NCBI GenBank assembly: GCA_041738875.1
Contig: JBGSOW010000047.1
Span: 1 to 6,998, forward strand
Direction: 5' to 3'
DNA from: JBGSOW01 sp041738875
GTDB lineage: Bacteria; Patescibacteriota; Dojkabacteria; CALFHW01
Length of the DNA stretch: 6,998 nt
Shown: in pieces, positions 1 to 5,638 of the stretch
Position numbering within the stretch: position 1 is the first letter of the stretch
How the letters are laid out: the number at the start of each line of letters is the position of its first letter
Position numbers and translations under genes: made by a program
Notes under the pieces: generated by a model
Told to the model about the DNA's origin: nothing
Seen by the model: only the letters and a program-made list of their open reading frames with translations
The model's database searches: none

Positions 1-432
1 AAAGAAGTGCAGACGAATTATCCAACTCAGAGTGAGGCAGCGGTAGACGCTGCTTTTAACGCAGCTAATGAAAATGGTACCGCGGTTTCGGGCGATTTGA
101 CTAGGTGGGCGAAGCAGGGCGTGCTACTTTTGAACTCTGTTTTAACAGTGCGGGCAGCAAGCCCTGCTTCGCACCAAGGGAAGGGTTGGGAAAGATTTAC
201 CGACGAAGTTATCAAAATGCTTTCTAAAAATAAAGAGGGTTTAGTTTTCATACTCTGGGGCGCTTATGCACAGAAAAAAGGGGAGGTCATTGATAGAGAA
301 AAGCATTTAGTGCTCGAAGGTGCTCATCCCTCACCATTTTCGGCACATCGTGGGTTCCTAGGTTCAGGGCACTTCTTAAAAGCAAATAAATATTTGAGTA
401 AGAACGGGGAAGAAATGGTCGATTGGCAATAG
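1..432 (+). CDS. ung: Uracil-DNA glycosylase, family 1 (5' part outside the window)
   Basis: This is the C-terminal 143 residues of a family 1 uracil-DNA glycosylase, which removes uracil from DNA to start base excision repair in the cytoplasm. The frame is open from base 1, so the true start and the catalytic Asp motif (GQDPYH) lie upstream of the window. The GTG at position 7 is not the start. Visible family features are WAKQGVLLLNSVLTVRA (about residues 36-52), the block FILWGAYAQKKG, and the DNA-intercalation motif HPSPFSAHRG near residue 109, whose His matches E. coli His187. Compared with E. coli Ung as I remember it, about 15 extra residues, rich in Ala and Asn, lie before the LLLN motif. 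It ends with TAG. Family assignment is firm; only the N-terminus is missing. Confidence 0.94.
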   Translation, partial: KEVQTNYPTQSEAAVDAAFNAANENGTAVSGDLTRWAKQGVLLLNSVLTVRAASPASHQGKGWERFTDEVIKMLSKNKEGLVFILWGAYAQKKGEVIDREKHLVLEGAHPSPFSAHRGFLGSGHFLKANKYLSKNGEEMVDWQ

Positions 433-433
433 A

Positions 434-462
434 TTGAGATAAAGAAATTAAATTGTTAATAT
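434..462 (+). promoter_or_regulatory. Possible promoter of the antitoxin gene
   Basis: TTGAGA (434-439) resembles a -35 box. It is followed after exactly 17 nt by TAATAT (457-462), a weak -10 match. Predicted transcription would begin near 469, about 24 nt before the ATG at 493. The region is very AT-rich, so chance matches are likely. Confidence 0.3.
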
Positions 463-476
463 TTATATATATTAAG

Positions 477-492
477 GTTAGTTGTACGTAAC
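477..492 (+). promoter_or_regulatory. Possible autoregulatory operator before the antitoxin
   Basis: The imperfect palindrome GTTA...TAAC (477-480 and 489-492) ends directly before the ATG at 493 and contains TGTACG at 483-488. YefM-type antitoxins are known to bind repeats with a TGTACA core at their own promoters, and this site differs from that core by one base. The match is short, so this is only suggestive. Confidence 0.25.
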
Positions 493-747
493 ATGAATGT
501 AATAAAAATCTCTGCTTCCGACTTTAGGAAAAATATGTTTCGATTGTTAAATCAGGTGATAAACGAGAATTATAAGATTATGATTCAAAGACCGGATGGT
601 GAAGTGCTCATTACAAAAAATACATTACAAAAACAAGACAAATTCTCTAAAATTCCATATCTAAATGCCGTAGCTGTTGGGGTAGGCGATAGCGATTTGA
701 TAAATCATAAGCTTGCTGATTGGACTGAAGAGCCAAATGTCACATAG
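493..747 (+). CDS. Phd/YefM-family antitoxin, apparently without a partner
   Basis: An 84-residue protein whose first half, ISASDFRKNMFRLLNQV followed by a short beta segment (YKIMIQRPDGEVLIT), fits the N-terminal fold of Phd/YefM antitoxins. These proteins dimerise, bind their own promoter, and neutralise a co-encoded RNase or Fic-type toxin through a flexible C-terminus. The C-terminal part here (about residues 48-84) has no recognisable toxin-binding motif. Size is typical for the family. Only 128 bp separate its TAG from the convergent permease gene, and no intact toxin ORF fits there. No good Shine-Dalgarno is seen: AAGG at 474-477 is about 15 nt from the ATG. It could be an orphan regulator, a remnant of a decayed pair, or an antitoxin for a toxin encoded elsewhere. 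Confidence 0.72.
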   Translation: MNVIKISASDFRKNMFRLLNQVINENYKIMIQRPDGEVLITKNTLQKQDKFSKIPYLNAVAVGVGDSDLINHKLADWTEEPNVT

Positions 748-870
748 TTCTCGTGAAATTAAGAAAACGAAAAAGACTATGAAAAAATAAGTTTGGTCAT
801 TTGAGAATATTTTGCGTAATTATAAAAATACGATTGATCAAAGAGTTTAGGATATTTGGTGTGCTTTTCT

Positions 871-888
871 GATGGCTAGTTTGCCATC
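871..888. other. Hairpin over the permease stop codon
   Basis: GATGGC (871-876) and GCCATC (883-888) form a perfect 6-bp inverted repeat with a 6-nt loop, overlapping the permease TAG stop. It sits between the convergent antitoxin and permease genes. Neither side carries a clear T-tract; the minus strand continues AGAAAAGC. It is a poor intrinsic terminator but could stabilise a 3' end. Confidence 0.25.
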
Positions 889-1661
889 CTTGCAAATGTG
901 CCTGTTTCTTTCGATCTTTTCAGAACGCCGCGCGCAACAAATAGGCTTACCGCCAGGTAGAAAACAGCAAGCGCTAAACCTATTAATACATTTTCCCACA
1001 AAACATTTCCTCCAGTCAGCTGAGAGCGGACGGATTGCATGATATGTGTAACAGGAGAGAGTAGTGCGATGGGTTGGATAATCTGGGGAAGGACTTCAAG
1101 AGGATAAAATATAGCAGAAACCGGTTGTACGAGGAAAATAAGTCCCCAGGCTAGTGATTGGATGTTGGTGCCAAATCTAAAAATTAAAGTCATAACTAAA
1201 ACACCTGCTGAGATCGAGAATATAAATGCGATGATGAAATAAATTGAAAAGTTCAATACACCAAGCTCCAAAATATTATAATTAAACAATGCTGCAGAAA
1301 TAATTATCATTGCTACTGCAACAACGATGGACTTCAGAATTCCCGAGATCACTTGACCTGCAATAAATTCCCAGACATTTAGCGGAGTTATGAATAAACT
1401 GCTAAAGCTTTTTGACCAGATCTCCCAAAGCATGCCAACTGTTATTGTGTATTGCCCGATGCGTAGGACTTCCCAGATGATTACGCCTGCTAAAAGAAAG
1501 CTTGCGGGTTGGTCTAAGTCTTTGAAAATAAATAGACTGATAAATCCATAGATCAAGATATCAATCAAAGAAAACCAGAATAAATCGATCCAAGTCTCCA
1601 TCGCATGAGACAGGTGATACCAAGAGTGGAGGGCGCTTGCGTAGATTCTCTTTAAATTCAT
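876..1661 (-). CDS. ABC-2 type transporter permease
   Basis: A 261-residue integral membrane protein, the membrane half of an ABC-2 type exporter of the drug/polysaccharide export class (DrrB/NodJ-like). It has about six hydrophobic segments, at roughly residues 24-48, 53-75, 95-125, 133-160, 165-190 and 225-245. The stretch LLAGVIIWEVLRIGQYTITV and the following ITPLNVWEFIAGQVISG resemble the conserved amphipathic and first cytoplasmic-loop region of ABC2_membrane proteins. The ATG overlaps the TGA of the upstream ATPase gene (ATGA, 1658-1661), which implies translational coupling and a shared transcript. It most likely dimerises and works with the ATPase encoded just before it. The substrate (lipid, glycan, drug or peptide) cannot be told from sequence. 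Confidence 0.9.
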   Translation of the reverse strand: MNLKRIYASALHSWYHLSHAMETWIDLFWFSLIDILIYGFISLFIFKDLDQPASFLLAGVIIWEVLRIGQYTITVGMLWEIWSKSFSSLFITPLNVWEFIAGQVISGILKSIVVAVAMIIISAALFNYNILELGVLNFSIYFIIAFIFSISAGVLVMTLIFRFGTNIQSLAWGLIFLVQPVSAIFYPLEVLPQIIQPIALLSPVTHIMQSVRSQLTGGNVLWENVLIGLALAVFYLAVSLFVARGVLKRSKETGTFARMAN

Positions 1662-2614
1662 GACTTACTACTTTCTTTTGCGAAATTAAGAAAAACATCT
1701 TCAAGTGTAGGTTTATTTATATCCACATCAGTGATTTTTATGCCTTTCGAACTCAAATGTCCCAGTGTGTAAGCAATTTGGTCTTCTTTAATACCGATCT
1801 CAACTGTGTTTTCTGACATAAAACTTATAAATTTACTAGCAATTTCAAGCTCTTTTAAAACCTCTAGCACTGCACCTTTGTCACTGCTAAAAGTAACAAC
1901 TAACCTAGTATTATCAATCAGTTTGGTCAAACCCAGTGGGGTGTTTTCAGCAACTATCTTGCCAGCCTGTAAAAAAATTATGCGTTGGCAAATTCGTGTT
2001 ACTTCTTCCATATTGTGGCTAGTATAAATAATACTGATTTTCCTCTCAGTCTGTAGCTTCCGGATTAGGTCTAGGATTTGTGCGACTATGTCTGGGTCTA
2101 AACTAGCTGTTGGTTCATCCATAAGAAGCACGCGCGGATCATTAATCAAACTTTTTACTAGGATCGCGCGCGTTTGTTGTCCAGAAGATAGTTTCCAAAA
2201 AGTTTTATCCAACAAATCCGTAATCCCAAGCAGGGCAGATAATTCCTCAATCTTTTGTTTTATATTTTTTACTTCATACAAGTGTCCATATATAGTAAGG
2301 TTCTGCCTGACAGTCATTTTACCCTGTAGTTCTGCGTATGCGCTTGCGAAATTAACCTGTTTGAGAACTTCTTCGCGGTTACGATTCAAATCTTTGCCGA
2401 AATAACTAATTTTGCCGCTTGTGGGAGTGGTAAGTGCTAAAAGCATTTGAATGGTTGTGGTTTTGCCAGCACCGTTTGGCCCAAGCAGACCTAAAACTTC
2501 GCCTTCAGCTAAATTGAATGAAATGCCTTGCAGAGCAGTATAGCTTTTTTCGCCGAATTTTTCTGGAGGGTAGATTTTCACAAGGTCTTTGACCTCGAGT
2601 AGATTTTTTGGCAT
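1658..2614 (-). CDS. ABC transporter ATP-binding protein (NatA/CcmA-like)
   Basis: A 318-residue nucleotide-binding subunit of an ABC-2 exporter that powers transport by ATP hydrolysis at the inner face of the membrane. All catalytic motifs are present: Walker A GPNGAGKTT (45-53), signature LSSGQQTR (142-149), Walker B VLLMDEPTA (162-170), D-loop SLDP (171-174) and H-loop His200. After about residue 230 comes a C-terminal extension ending LEDVFLNFAK, typical of NatA/DrrA-type ATPases. The ATG at 2614 is chosen because the protein begins normally there (MPKNLLEVKDLVKIY). The GGAGGT at 2651-2656 is 36 nt away and better serves a 4-codon ORF just upstream. The gene overlaps the permease start by 4 nt. 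The 85-nt gap from the upstream membrane-protein gene has no obvious terminator, so co-transcription is possible. Confidence 0.95.
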   Translation of the reverse strand: MPKNLLEVKDLVKIYPPEKFGEKSYTALQGISFNLAEGEVLGLLGPNGAGKTTTIQMLLALTTPTSGKISYFGKDLNRNREEVLKQVNFASAYAELQGKMTVRQNLTIYGHLYEVKNIKQKIEELSALLGITDLLDKTFWKLSSGQQTRAILVKSLINDPRVLLMDEPTASLDPDIVAQILDLIRKLQTERKISIIYTSHNMEEVTRICQRIIFLQAGKIVAENTPLGLTKLIDNTRLVVTFSSDKGAVLEVLKELEIASKFISFMSENTVEIGIKEDQIAYTLGHLSSKGIKITDVDINKPTLEDVFLNFAKESSKS

Positions 2615-2623
2615 GGAATTAAT

Positions 2624-2663
2624 TCAAAATTTTTGCATGGCCTAAATATTACCTCCTATTCTA
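2624..2663 (-). promoter_or_regulatory. Leader of the ABC operon: -10 box, GGAGGT and mini-ORF MQKF
   Basis: On the minus strand TGT-TAGAAT (-10-like, 2658-2663) is followed directly by GGAGGT (2651-2656). Twelve nt later comes the 4-codon ORF ATG CAA AAA TTT TGA (2638 down to 2624). That ORF ends 9 nt before, and in frame with, the ATPase ATG at 2614. If the -10 box is real, transcription would start within or just after GGAGGT, so GGAGGT may not act as a ribosome site. If the transcript starts farther upstream, GGAGGT could drive the mini-ORF, with re-initiation at the ATPase. Both readings are inference. Confidence 0.35.
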
Positions 2664-2699
2664 ACATTTATGAATCAAAAATGAAGTTTAATCCTTGGC

Positions 2700-3299
2700 T
2701 TAGGACCTTTTATTCATTTGTCTCAAAGTGCCAAAAGTAACGAGAATAAAGAAGATTGCGAGAAGCACGATGCCGCCCAAGCTTGTCACACCTGCGAAAT
2801 TTGGCGTGAGCACTGCGTTGAAATTATTTAGTGAGTAATTTTGTGTTGTTAATGAAGTTAATGCAATGACAACTAAAAGAGAGCCGGTCACTGAGGTGAG
2901 TACGATTAGCATGGTTTTCCATAGGTTCCTGAAAAAGCCGGCAAGCAAGAAACTGATTGCTGCTGCGGCTGCGATGATTCCGATAACTCCGGGGTTTTCG
3001 ATTCCGATTGCGCTAAAAAGCAGGTTTACGAGTAGGTAACTAACTCCGAATACTACAAATGCCGAGCCGGCCCGCCAGATTATGAAACTTACGGCGGAAA
3101 CGATTGCGGCGGCTAGGATTGTGACATATAGTCTGAAAGTTTCTGGGACATTGATCGCGGTGAAAAATGCGTCCGCGAATACAAGTGCGAAAACGAAAAC
3201 GAGGATAGGGAAGATGAATTTGAAAAAGCTATAACCCGAGCCAACAAGTACTAACCCAACCAATAAAACCAATAAAGTGATAATTATTTCAATCCCCAT
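2700..3299 (-). CDS. Seven-helix membrane protein, DUF4203/TMEM198-like
   Basis: A 199-residue, very hydrophobic protein with about seven predicted membrane helices (around residues 2-24, 26-48, 56-75, 79-98, 103-121, 126-148 and 170-192) and a short basic C-terminus (RQMNKRS). The size, helix count and Gly/Ala-rich helices resemble the TM7S3/TM198 (DUF4203) group, whose bacterial function is not known to me. The match is by general pattern, not by a diagnostic motif. There is no separate signal peptide; helix 1 starts at residue 2. The ATG at 3299 has no Shine-Dalgarno, but TGC-TACAAT ends 5 nt before it, fitting leaderless transcription. It lies 85 nt before the ABC ATPase gene on the same strand and could be co-expressed with it, though a functional link is unsupported. 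Confidence 0.8.
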   Translation of the reverse strand: MGIEIIITLLVLLVGLVLVGSGYSFFKFIFPILVFVFALVFADAFFTAINVPETFRLYVTILAAAIVSAVSFIIWRAGSAFVVFGVSYLLVNLLFSAIGIENPGVIGIIAAAAAISFLLAGFFRNLWKTMLIVLTSVTGSLLVVIALTSLTTQNYSLNNFNAVLTPNFAGVTSLGGIVLLAIFFILVTFGTLRQMNKRS

Positions 3300-3304
3300 G
3301 ACAA

Positions 3305-3310
3305 ATTGTA
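3305..3310 (-). promoter_or_regulatory. Extended -10 box placed for a leaderless start
   Basis: TACAAT, preceded by TGC, lies 5 nt before the ATG at 3299 on the minus strand. With usual -10 to start-site spacing, transcription would begin at or next to the A of the ATG. No good -35 box is seen at 17 nt, as is common for extended -10 promoters. The same arrangement precedes msrA. Confidence 0.45.
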
Positions 3311-3389
3311 GCAGATTTTATAACTTTTGAGATCAAACTAAATCAAATAGAATCAGTCTTTTACATTAGTATTTATTATAATTTAATAG

Positions 3390-4520
3390 TTATCTCCTAA
3401 ATAAATTAACGTAGTCTTCTAATATATAGAATCTGTTCCTGGGAAAACCGGTGAGCTCTTTTAGTATTTTTAAATTCTCTAGATCCTTCACTAATTTATT
3501 CGCTGTTGCGAACGTCACCTCCAATATGTCAGCCACTCTGCTGACATTTACTACTGGGCTTCCGTACATTCTGTCTATTAAATCTTTGGCGCTAGATGCC
3601 TTCTGATTTAGAGAAAGTATTTTTGTCTCATAATCTTGTCTAAGGGAAATGATCTTCCTAAATGTATCTTTGCTATCTTTAGATGTCTCAATTACAGCGT
3701 TCAAAAAGAATTTTAACCATTGCTGGATATCGTTCGAATGACGCGCTACTGTAAGAGAATCGAAGTAAGATCCTTTGTGCTTTGCGAAAAAGTCAGACAA
3801 ATATAAAGTGGGCCTTGATAGAATGCCTAATTCGACCAATTGTAATGTGATTAACAACCTTCCAATTCTTCCATTACCATCTAGAAAAGGGTGAATTGTT
3901 TCAAATTGATAGTGGCTTAAAGCAATTTTTATCAAGTCAGGAATATTTAATGTTCTGTTATGCCAGAACTTTTCAAGGTCGCTGAGTAGGTTAGGTAGCT
4001 CATTTTCATGCGGTGGTACAAAAAATGCATCAGAGGGGCTAGAGCCTCCTATCCAGTTTTGGCTCAGTCTTACTTCGCCAGGAGATTTATGCTCGCCTCT
4101 AACGCCAGATAATAAGATCTTATGTGTTTGCTTAAGTAGCCTCATACTCAATGGAATGTTGTCGAGTTCTTTAACAGCATCGTTAAGTGCTTTAACATAG
4201 TTTTGAACTTCTTCCCAATCATCTCTCTTCTCAGGAGAAATCTCTTCCTTGGGTAGAACCGCGTCGTCGATATCCGTTTTAGTACCCTCAATCATAGATG
4301 ATGATGTCGCCTCTTTTTTGACATGCATTTGTATGAAAAAGTCGACATTTGGCACTAGCTGTGAATAGGCGTTCAACTCGCCCAAATATCTCATTGCCTC
4401 AGATAAAAGCATATCGATGGCTTTATCTTCCCAATCAAAGTCTTTGTTAATAAAGTCTGGGCTAAAACTCCGATACTTATGTTGTTCTACAAATTTTCCT
4501 GCAATAAACTGTTTATTCAT
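3390..4520 (-). CDS. Fic family protein AMP-transferase with N-terminal inhibitory helix
   Basis: A 376-residue Fic protein, predicted to attach AMP from ATP to hydroxyl side chains of target proteins. The catalytic motif HPFLDGNGRIGR is complete at residues 210-221, with His210 as general base, Asp214 as the acidic metal-binding position, and the anion-binding GNGR. An inhibitory motif of the (S/T)xxxE(G/N) type, SSMIEG, lies at 74-79, the placement of class II Fic proteins whose Glu blocks productive ATP binding. The flap segment (about 152-170) precedes the core. The C-terminal 60 residues look like a winged-helix domain (NVSRVADILEVTFATANKLVKDLE). Length and order match the SoFic-type stand-alone Fic proteins of about 370 residues. 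No separate antitoxin is adjacent, consistent with built-in inhibition. The target is unknown. The start lacks a Shine-Dalgarno; TATTAT lies 6 nt upstream. Confidence 0.95.
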   Translation of the reverse strand: MNKQFIAGKFVEQHKYRSFSPDFINKDFDWEDKAIDMLLSEAMRYLGELNAYSQLVPNVDFFIQMHVKKEATSSSMIEGTKTDIDDAVLPKEEISPEKRDDWEEVQNYVKALNDAVKELDNIPLSMRLLKQTHKILLSGVRGEHKSPGEVRLSQNWIGGSSPSDAFFVPPHENELPNLLSDLEKFWHNRTLNIPDLIKIALSHYQFETIHPFLDGNGRIGRLLITLQLVELGILSRPTLYLSDFFAKHKGSYFDSLTVARHSNDIQQWLKFFLNAVIETSKDSKDTFRKIISLRQDYETKILSLNQKASSAKDLIDRMYGSPVVNVSRVADILEVTFATANKLVKDLENLKILKELTGFPRNRFYILEDYVNLFRR

Positions 4521-4526
4521 ATATCT

Positions 4527-4532
4527 ATAATA
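4527..4532 (-). promoter_or_regulatory. Possible -10 box of fic, leaderless spacing
   Basis: TATTAT on the minus strand is a 5/6 match to TATAAT and ends 6 nt before the fic ATG at 4520, which would place the transcript start at the ATG. The surroundings are so AT-rich that several overlapping alternatives exist, so this is weak alone. It gains some weight from the same spacing at other genes here. Confidence 0.3.
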
Positions 4533-4735
4533 ATAATTTTTATATTATATATTTTAGCGTATAAAGTATAATATAGCAATCCCTTATTATATCTAAGTCC
4601 ATATAAATATAATATAGGTGTGATTAAATATATCTATTACTAAAGCCATATTCAAGCTATGAAACTGCTAACCTTTGGCTAAATGCCTTTTTAAGAAGCG
4701 TATTGGAATTTAATATTAGAGGATATTTATTTTTT

Positions 4736-4768
4736 AGGTGACAAAAATGACTCGGTGCCCATTTAAGT
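4736..4768. repeat. Dispersed repeat, copy 1
   Basis: It begins AGGTGACAAAAATG (4736-4749), then ACT, then CGGTGCCC (4753-4760), and ends in AAGT (4765-4768). A second copy lies at 6357-6390 in the same orientation; about 29 of 34 aligned positions agree. This copy starts about 23 nt downstream (minus strand) of the tRNA-like fold at 4784-4839. No transposase is encoded in the window. Confidence 0.75.
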
Positions 4769-4783
4769 GCAAGGGAAACACAG

Positions 4784-4839
4784 TGGAGCCTCAGGGCTTG
4801 AACCTGATGGAAGACCGACTTGCGCCTTCTTCAGCCCCA
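4784..4839 (-). ncRNA. Candidate tRNA-like structured RNA
   Basis: Read on the minus strand, TGGGGCT (4839-4833) pairs with GGCTCCA (4790-4784) over 7 bp with two G.U pairs. These would be A.C mismatches on the plus strand, so the minus strand is the better RNA. Directly inside is a hairpin with stem GAAGA/TCTTC and an inner stem GGC/GTC closing a GCAA tetraloop. After two bases (CA) comes TCAGG-TTCAAGC-CCTGA, a perfect 5-bp stem with a 7-nt loop matching the tRNA T-loop consensus TTCRANY, abutting the acceptor-like strand exactly as in tRNA. It lacks separate D and anticodon arms and an encoded CCA (CTG follows the final A). The opening GGGGCTGA and closing GGCTCCAC recall tmRNA ends, but no tag-coding part is present. 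It was folded by hand; expression is unknown. Confidence 0.4.
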
Positions 4840-4853
4840 TGTCCGCATCTTTA

Positions 4854-4910
4854 ATTTTATTCTCAATCCTAATTTGTTATGGGTAAACAACTGCAAATTA
4901 AGAATAAAAT
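4854..4910. repeat. Long AT-rich inverted repeat
   Basis: ATTTTATTCT (4854-4863) pairs with AGAATAAAAT (4901-4910), and TAATTTG (4870-4876) pairs with CAAATTA (4894-4900). Together they give 17 bp interrupted by a 6-nt bulge on the left side, around a 17-nt loop. It lies between msrA and the tRNA-like fold. No T-tract makes it a clear terminator on either strand. Confidence 0.5.
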
Positions 4911-4933
4911 AATAATAACATAATGCAAGTGCA

Positions 4934-4950
4934 AAGCTAAAAATTAGCTT
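4934..4950 (-). terminator. Weak hairpin downstream of msrA
   Basis: AAGCTAA (4934-4940) and TTAGCTT (4944-4950) form a perfect 7-bp stem with a 3-nt loop, 16 nt after the msrA stop codon. The position suits a terminator or 3' end stabiliser for msrA. The stem is AT-rich and is followed on the minus strand by TGCACTTGC instead of a T-run, so termination is doubtful. Confidence 0.35.
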
Positions 4951-4966
4951 CCAGGAACTATTTCTT

Positions 4967-5512
4967 TTAATTCAATAATTCTGCGAATTTTTCTTTTAAT
5001 TTGGCAAGTTTTGGATTAATCACGATTTGGCAGTAGGGAGCTTTTGAATTTTGGTTGTAGTAGTCGAAGTGGTATTCTTCTGCTGCATGAAAGTTAGAGA
5101 AGGGTAGGATTTCTGTAATTATTTTGTCGTCCCAGATACTTTGCATTGCGGTTTTTGTAGACTCTGCAATTTCTTTTTGTTTTTGGTCGTGATAAAAAAC
5201 GACGGATCTGTATTGTGGACCAATGTCTGCGCCTTGCTGGTTTGGTGTGGTTGGGTCATGTGTTTGCCAAAAGACTTCAAGGATTTGTTTTAAAGAGATT
5301 ACGTTTGGGTCGAATTCAACATTAACTACTTCCGCTTCGCCCGTGTTATCGTTTTGGATTTTCTCGTAAGTTGGATTCGCGCTTTTACCACCAGCATAGC
5401 CAGGCGCAACTTTCACAACACCTCGCAATCGCTGAAAAACCGCCTCTGTACACCAGAAGCACCCACCTGCAAGTACAACAGATTCCAAATTACCATTAGC
5501 CGGTTCAGTCAT
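4967..5512 (-). CDS. msrA: Peptide-methionine (S)-S-oxide reductase MsrA
   Basis: A 181-residue methionine sulfoxide reductase A, which reduces the S-epimer of methionine sulfoxide in proteins and as free amino acid, reversing oxidative damage in the cytoplasm. The catalytic motif GGCFWCTEAVF carries Cys18 as the nucleophile, with Cys21 close by. Further family blocks are GYAGG, YEKIQNDNTGEAEVVNVEFDP, TTPNQQGADIGPQYRSVVFY and HAAEEYHFDYY. A late Cys161 (APYCQIVINPK) could take part in disulfide recycling by thioredoxin. Length is normal for a stand-alone MsrA; no MsrB domain or msrB gene is adjacent. No signal peptide is seen. The ATG at 5512 has no Shine-Dalgarno; a TGC-TATAAT box ends 5 nt before it. 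Confidence 0.97.
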   Translation of the reverse strand: MTEPANGNLESVVLAGGCFWCTEAVFQRLRGVVKVAPGYAGGKSANPTYEKIQNDNTGEAEVVNVEFDPNVISLKQILEVFWQTHDPTTPNQQGADIGPQYRSVVFYHDQKQKEIAESTKTAMQSIWDDKIITEILPFSNFHAAEEYHFDYYNQNSKAPYCQIVINPKLAKLKEKFAELLN

Positions 5513-5517
5513 AAATA

Positions 5518-5523
5518 ATTATA
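5518..5523 (-). promoter_or_regulatory. Extended -10 box of msrA, leaderless spacing
   Basis: A perfect TATAAT preceded by TGC lies on the minus strand 5 nt before the msrA ATG at 5512. Standard spacing puts the transcript start at or beside the A of the ATG, leaving no room for a ribosome binding site. This is the best promoter match in the window. Confidence 0.55.
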
Positions 5524-5536
5524 GCAGTGTCCTAGA

Positions 5537-5587
5537 AGATGTAATATAAATTTAGATGTATTTAGTTATGAATATTTTGTAGATGTA
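5537..5587 (+). repeat. Three AGATGTA repeats in the promoter region
   Basis: AGATGTA occurs at 5537-5543, 5554-5560 and 5581-5587, all in the same orientation, within the 126 bp between msrA and the 231-aa gene. A fourth copy is at 6697-6703, upstream of the 84-aa gene. The third copy overlaps a candidate -35 box. They could be sites for a regulator; the sequence is AT-rich, so some copies may be chance. Confidence 0.35.
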
Positions 5588-5605
5588 TTCTATAGGTGCT
5601 AATAT
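5577..5605 (+). promoter_or_regulatory. Likely promoter of the 231-aa gene
   Basis: TTGTAG (5577-5582) and TAATAT (5600-5605) are separated by exactly 17 nt, and TGC directly precedes the -10 box. Transcription would start near 5612. The first ATG met is at 5614, opening a 6-codon ORF (MSRMLI, stop at 5632-5634) that ends 4 nt before the main ATG at 5639. Confidence 0.45.
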
Positions 5606-5638
5606 ATTTTTGTATGAGTAGAATGTTAATTTAATCAT

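Larger units (their letters stand above)
4521..4966. other. Gene-free stretch between fic and msrA
   Basis: No convincing protein gene is present in these 446 bp. The part next to fic (4521-4735) is extremely AT-rich with many TATAAT-like strings and no clear structure. The middle (4736-4850) is GC-richer. It holds one copy of a dispersed repeat and a minus-strand tRNA-like fold. The part next to msrA (4854-4950) holds two AT-rich inverted repeats. A 25-codon minus-strand ORF (from the ATG at 4841 down to the TAA at 4764) overlaps the fold and resembles nothing I know. Confidence 0.7.

Noticed and set aside
1806..2405. Plus-strand open frames of 73 and 105 codons opposite the ABC ATPase
   Set aside because: They are antisense shadows of a well-supported ATPase gene and have no recognisable content.
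4788..4812. TTGAACCTGAT on the plus strand, reminiscent of a TPP riboswitch
   Set aside because: The CTGAGA element and the other conserved TPP segments are absent, and no plus-strand gene follows for 800 bp.
4764..4841. A 25-codon minus-strand ORF (MGLKKAQVGLPSG...) within the GC-richer segment
   Set aside because: It overlaps the tRNA-like fold, has no ribosome site, resembles no known family, and is well explained by the RNA structure.
4765..4934. AAGTGCAA at 4765-4772 and again at 4927-4934, possible target-site duplication
   Set aside because: Only 8 nt, it does not flank the repeat or fold symmetrically, and no transposase lies between.
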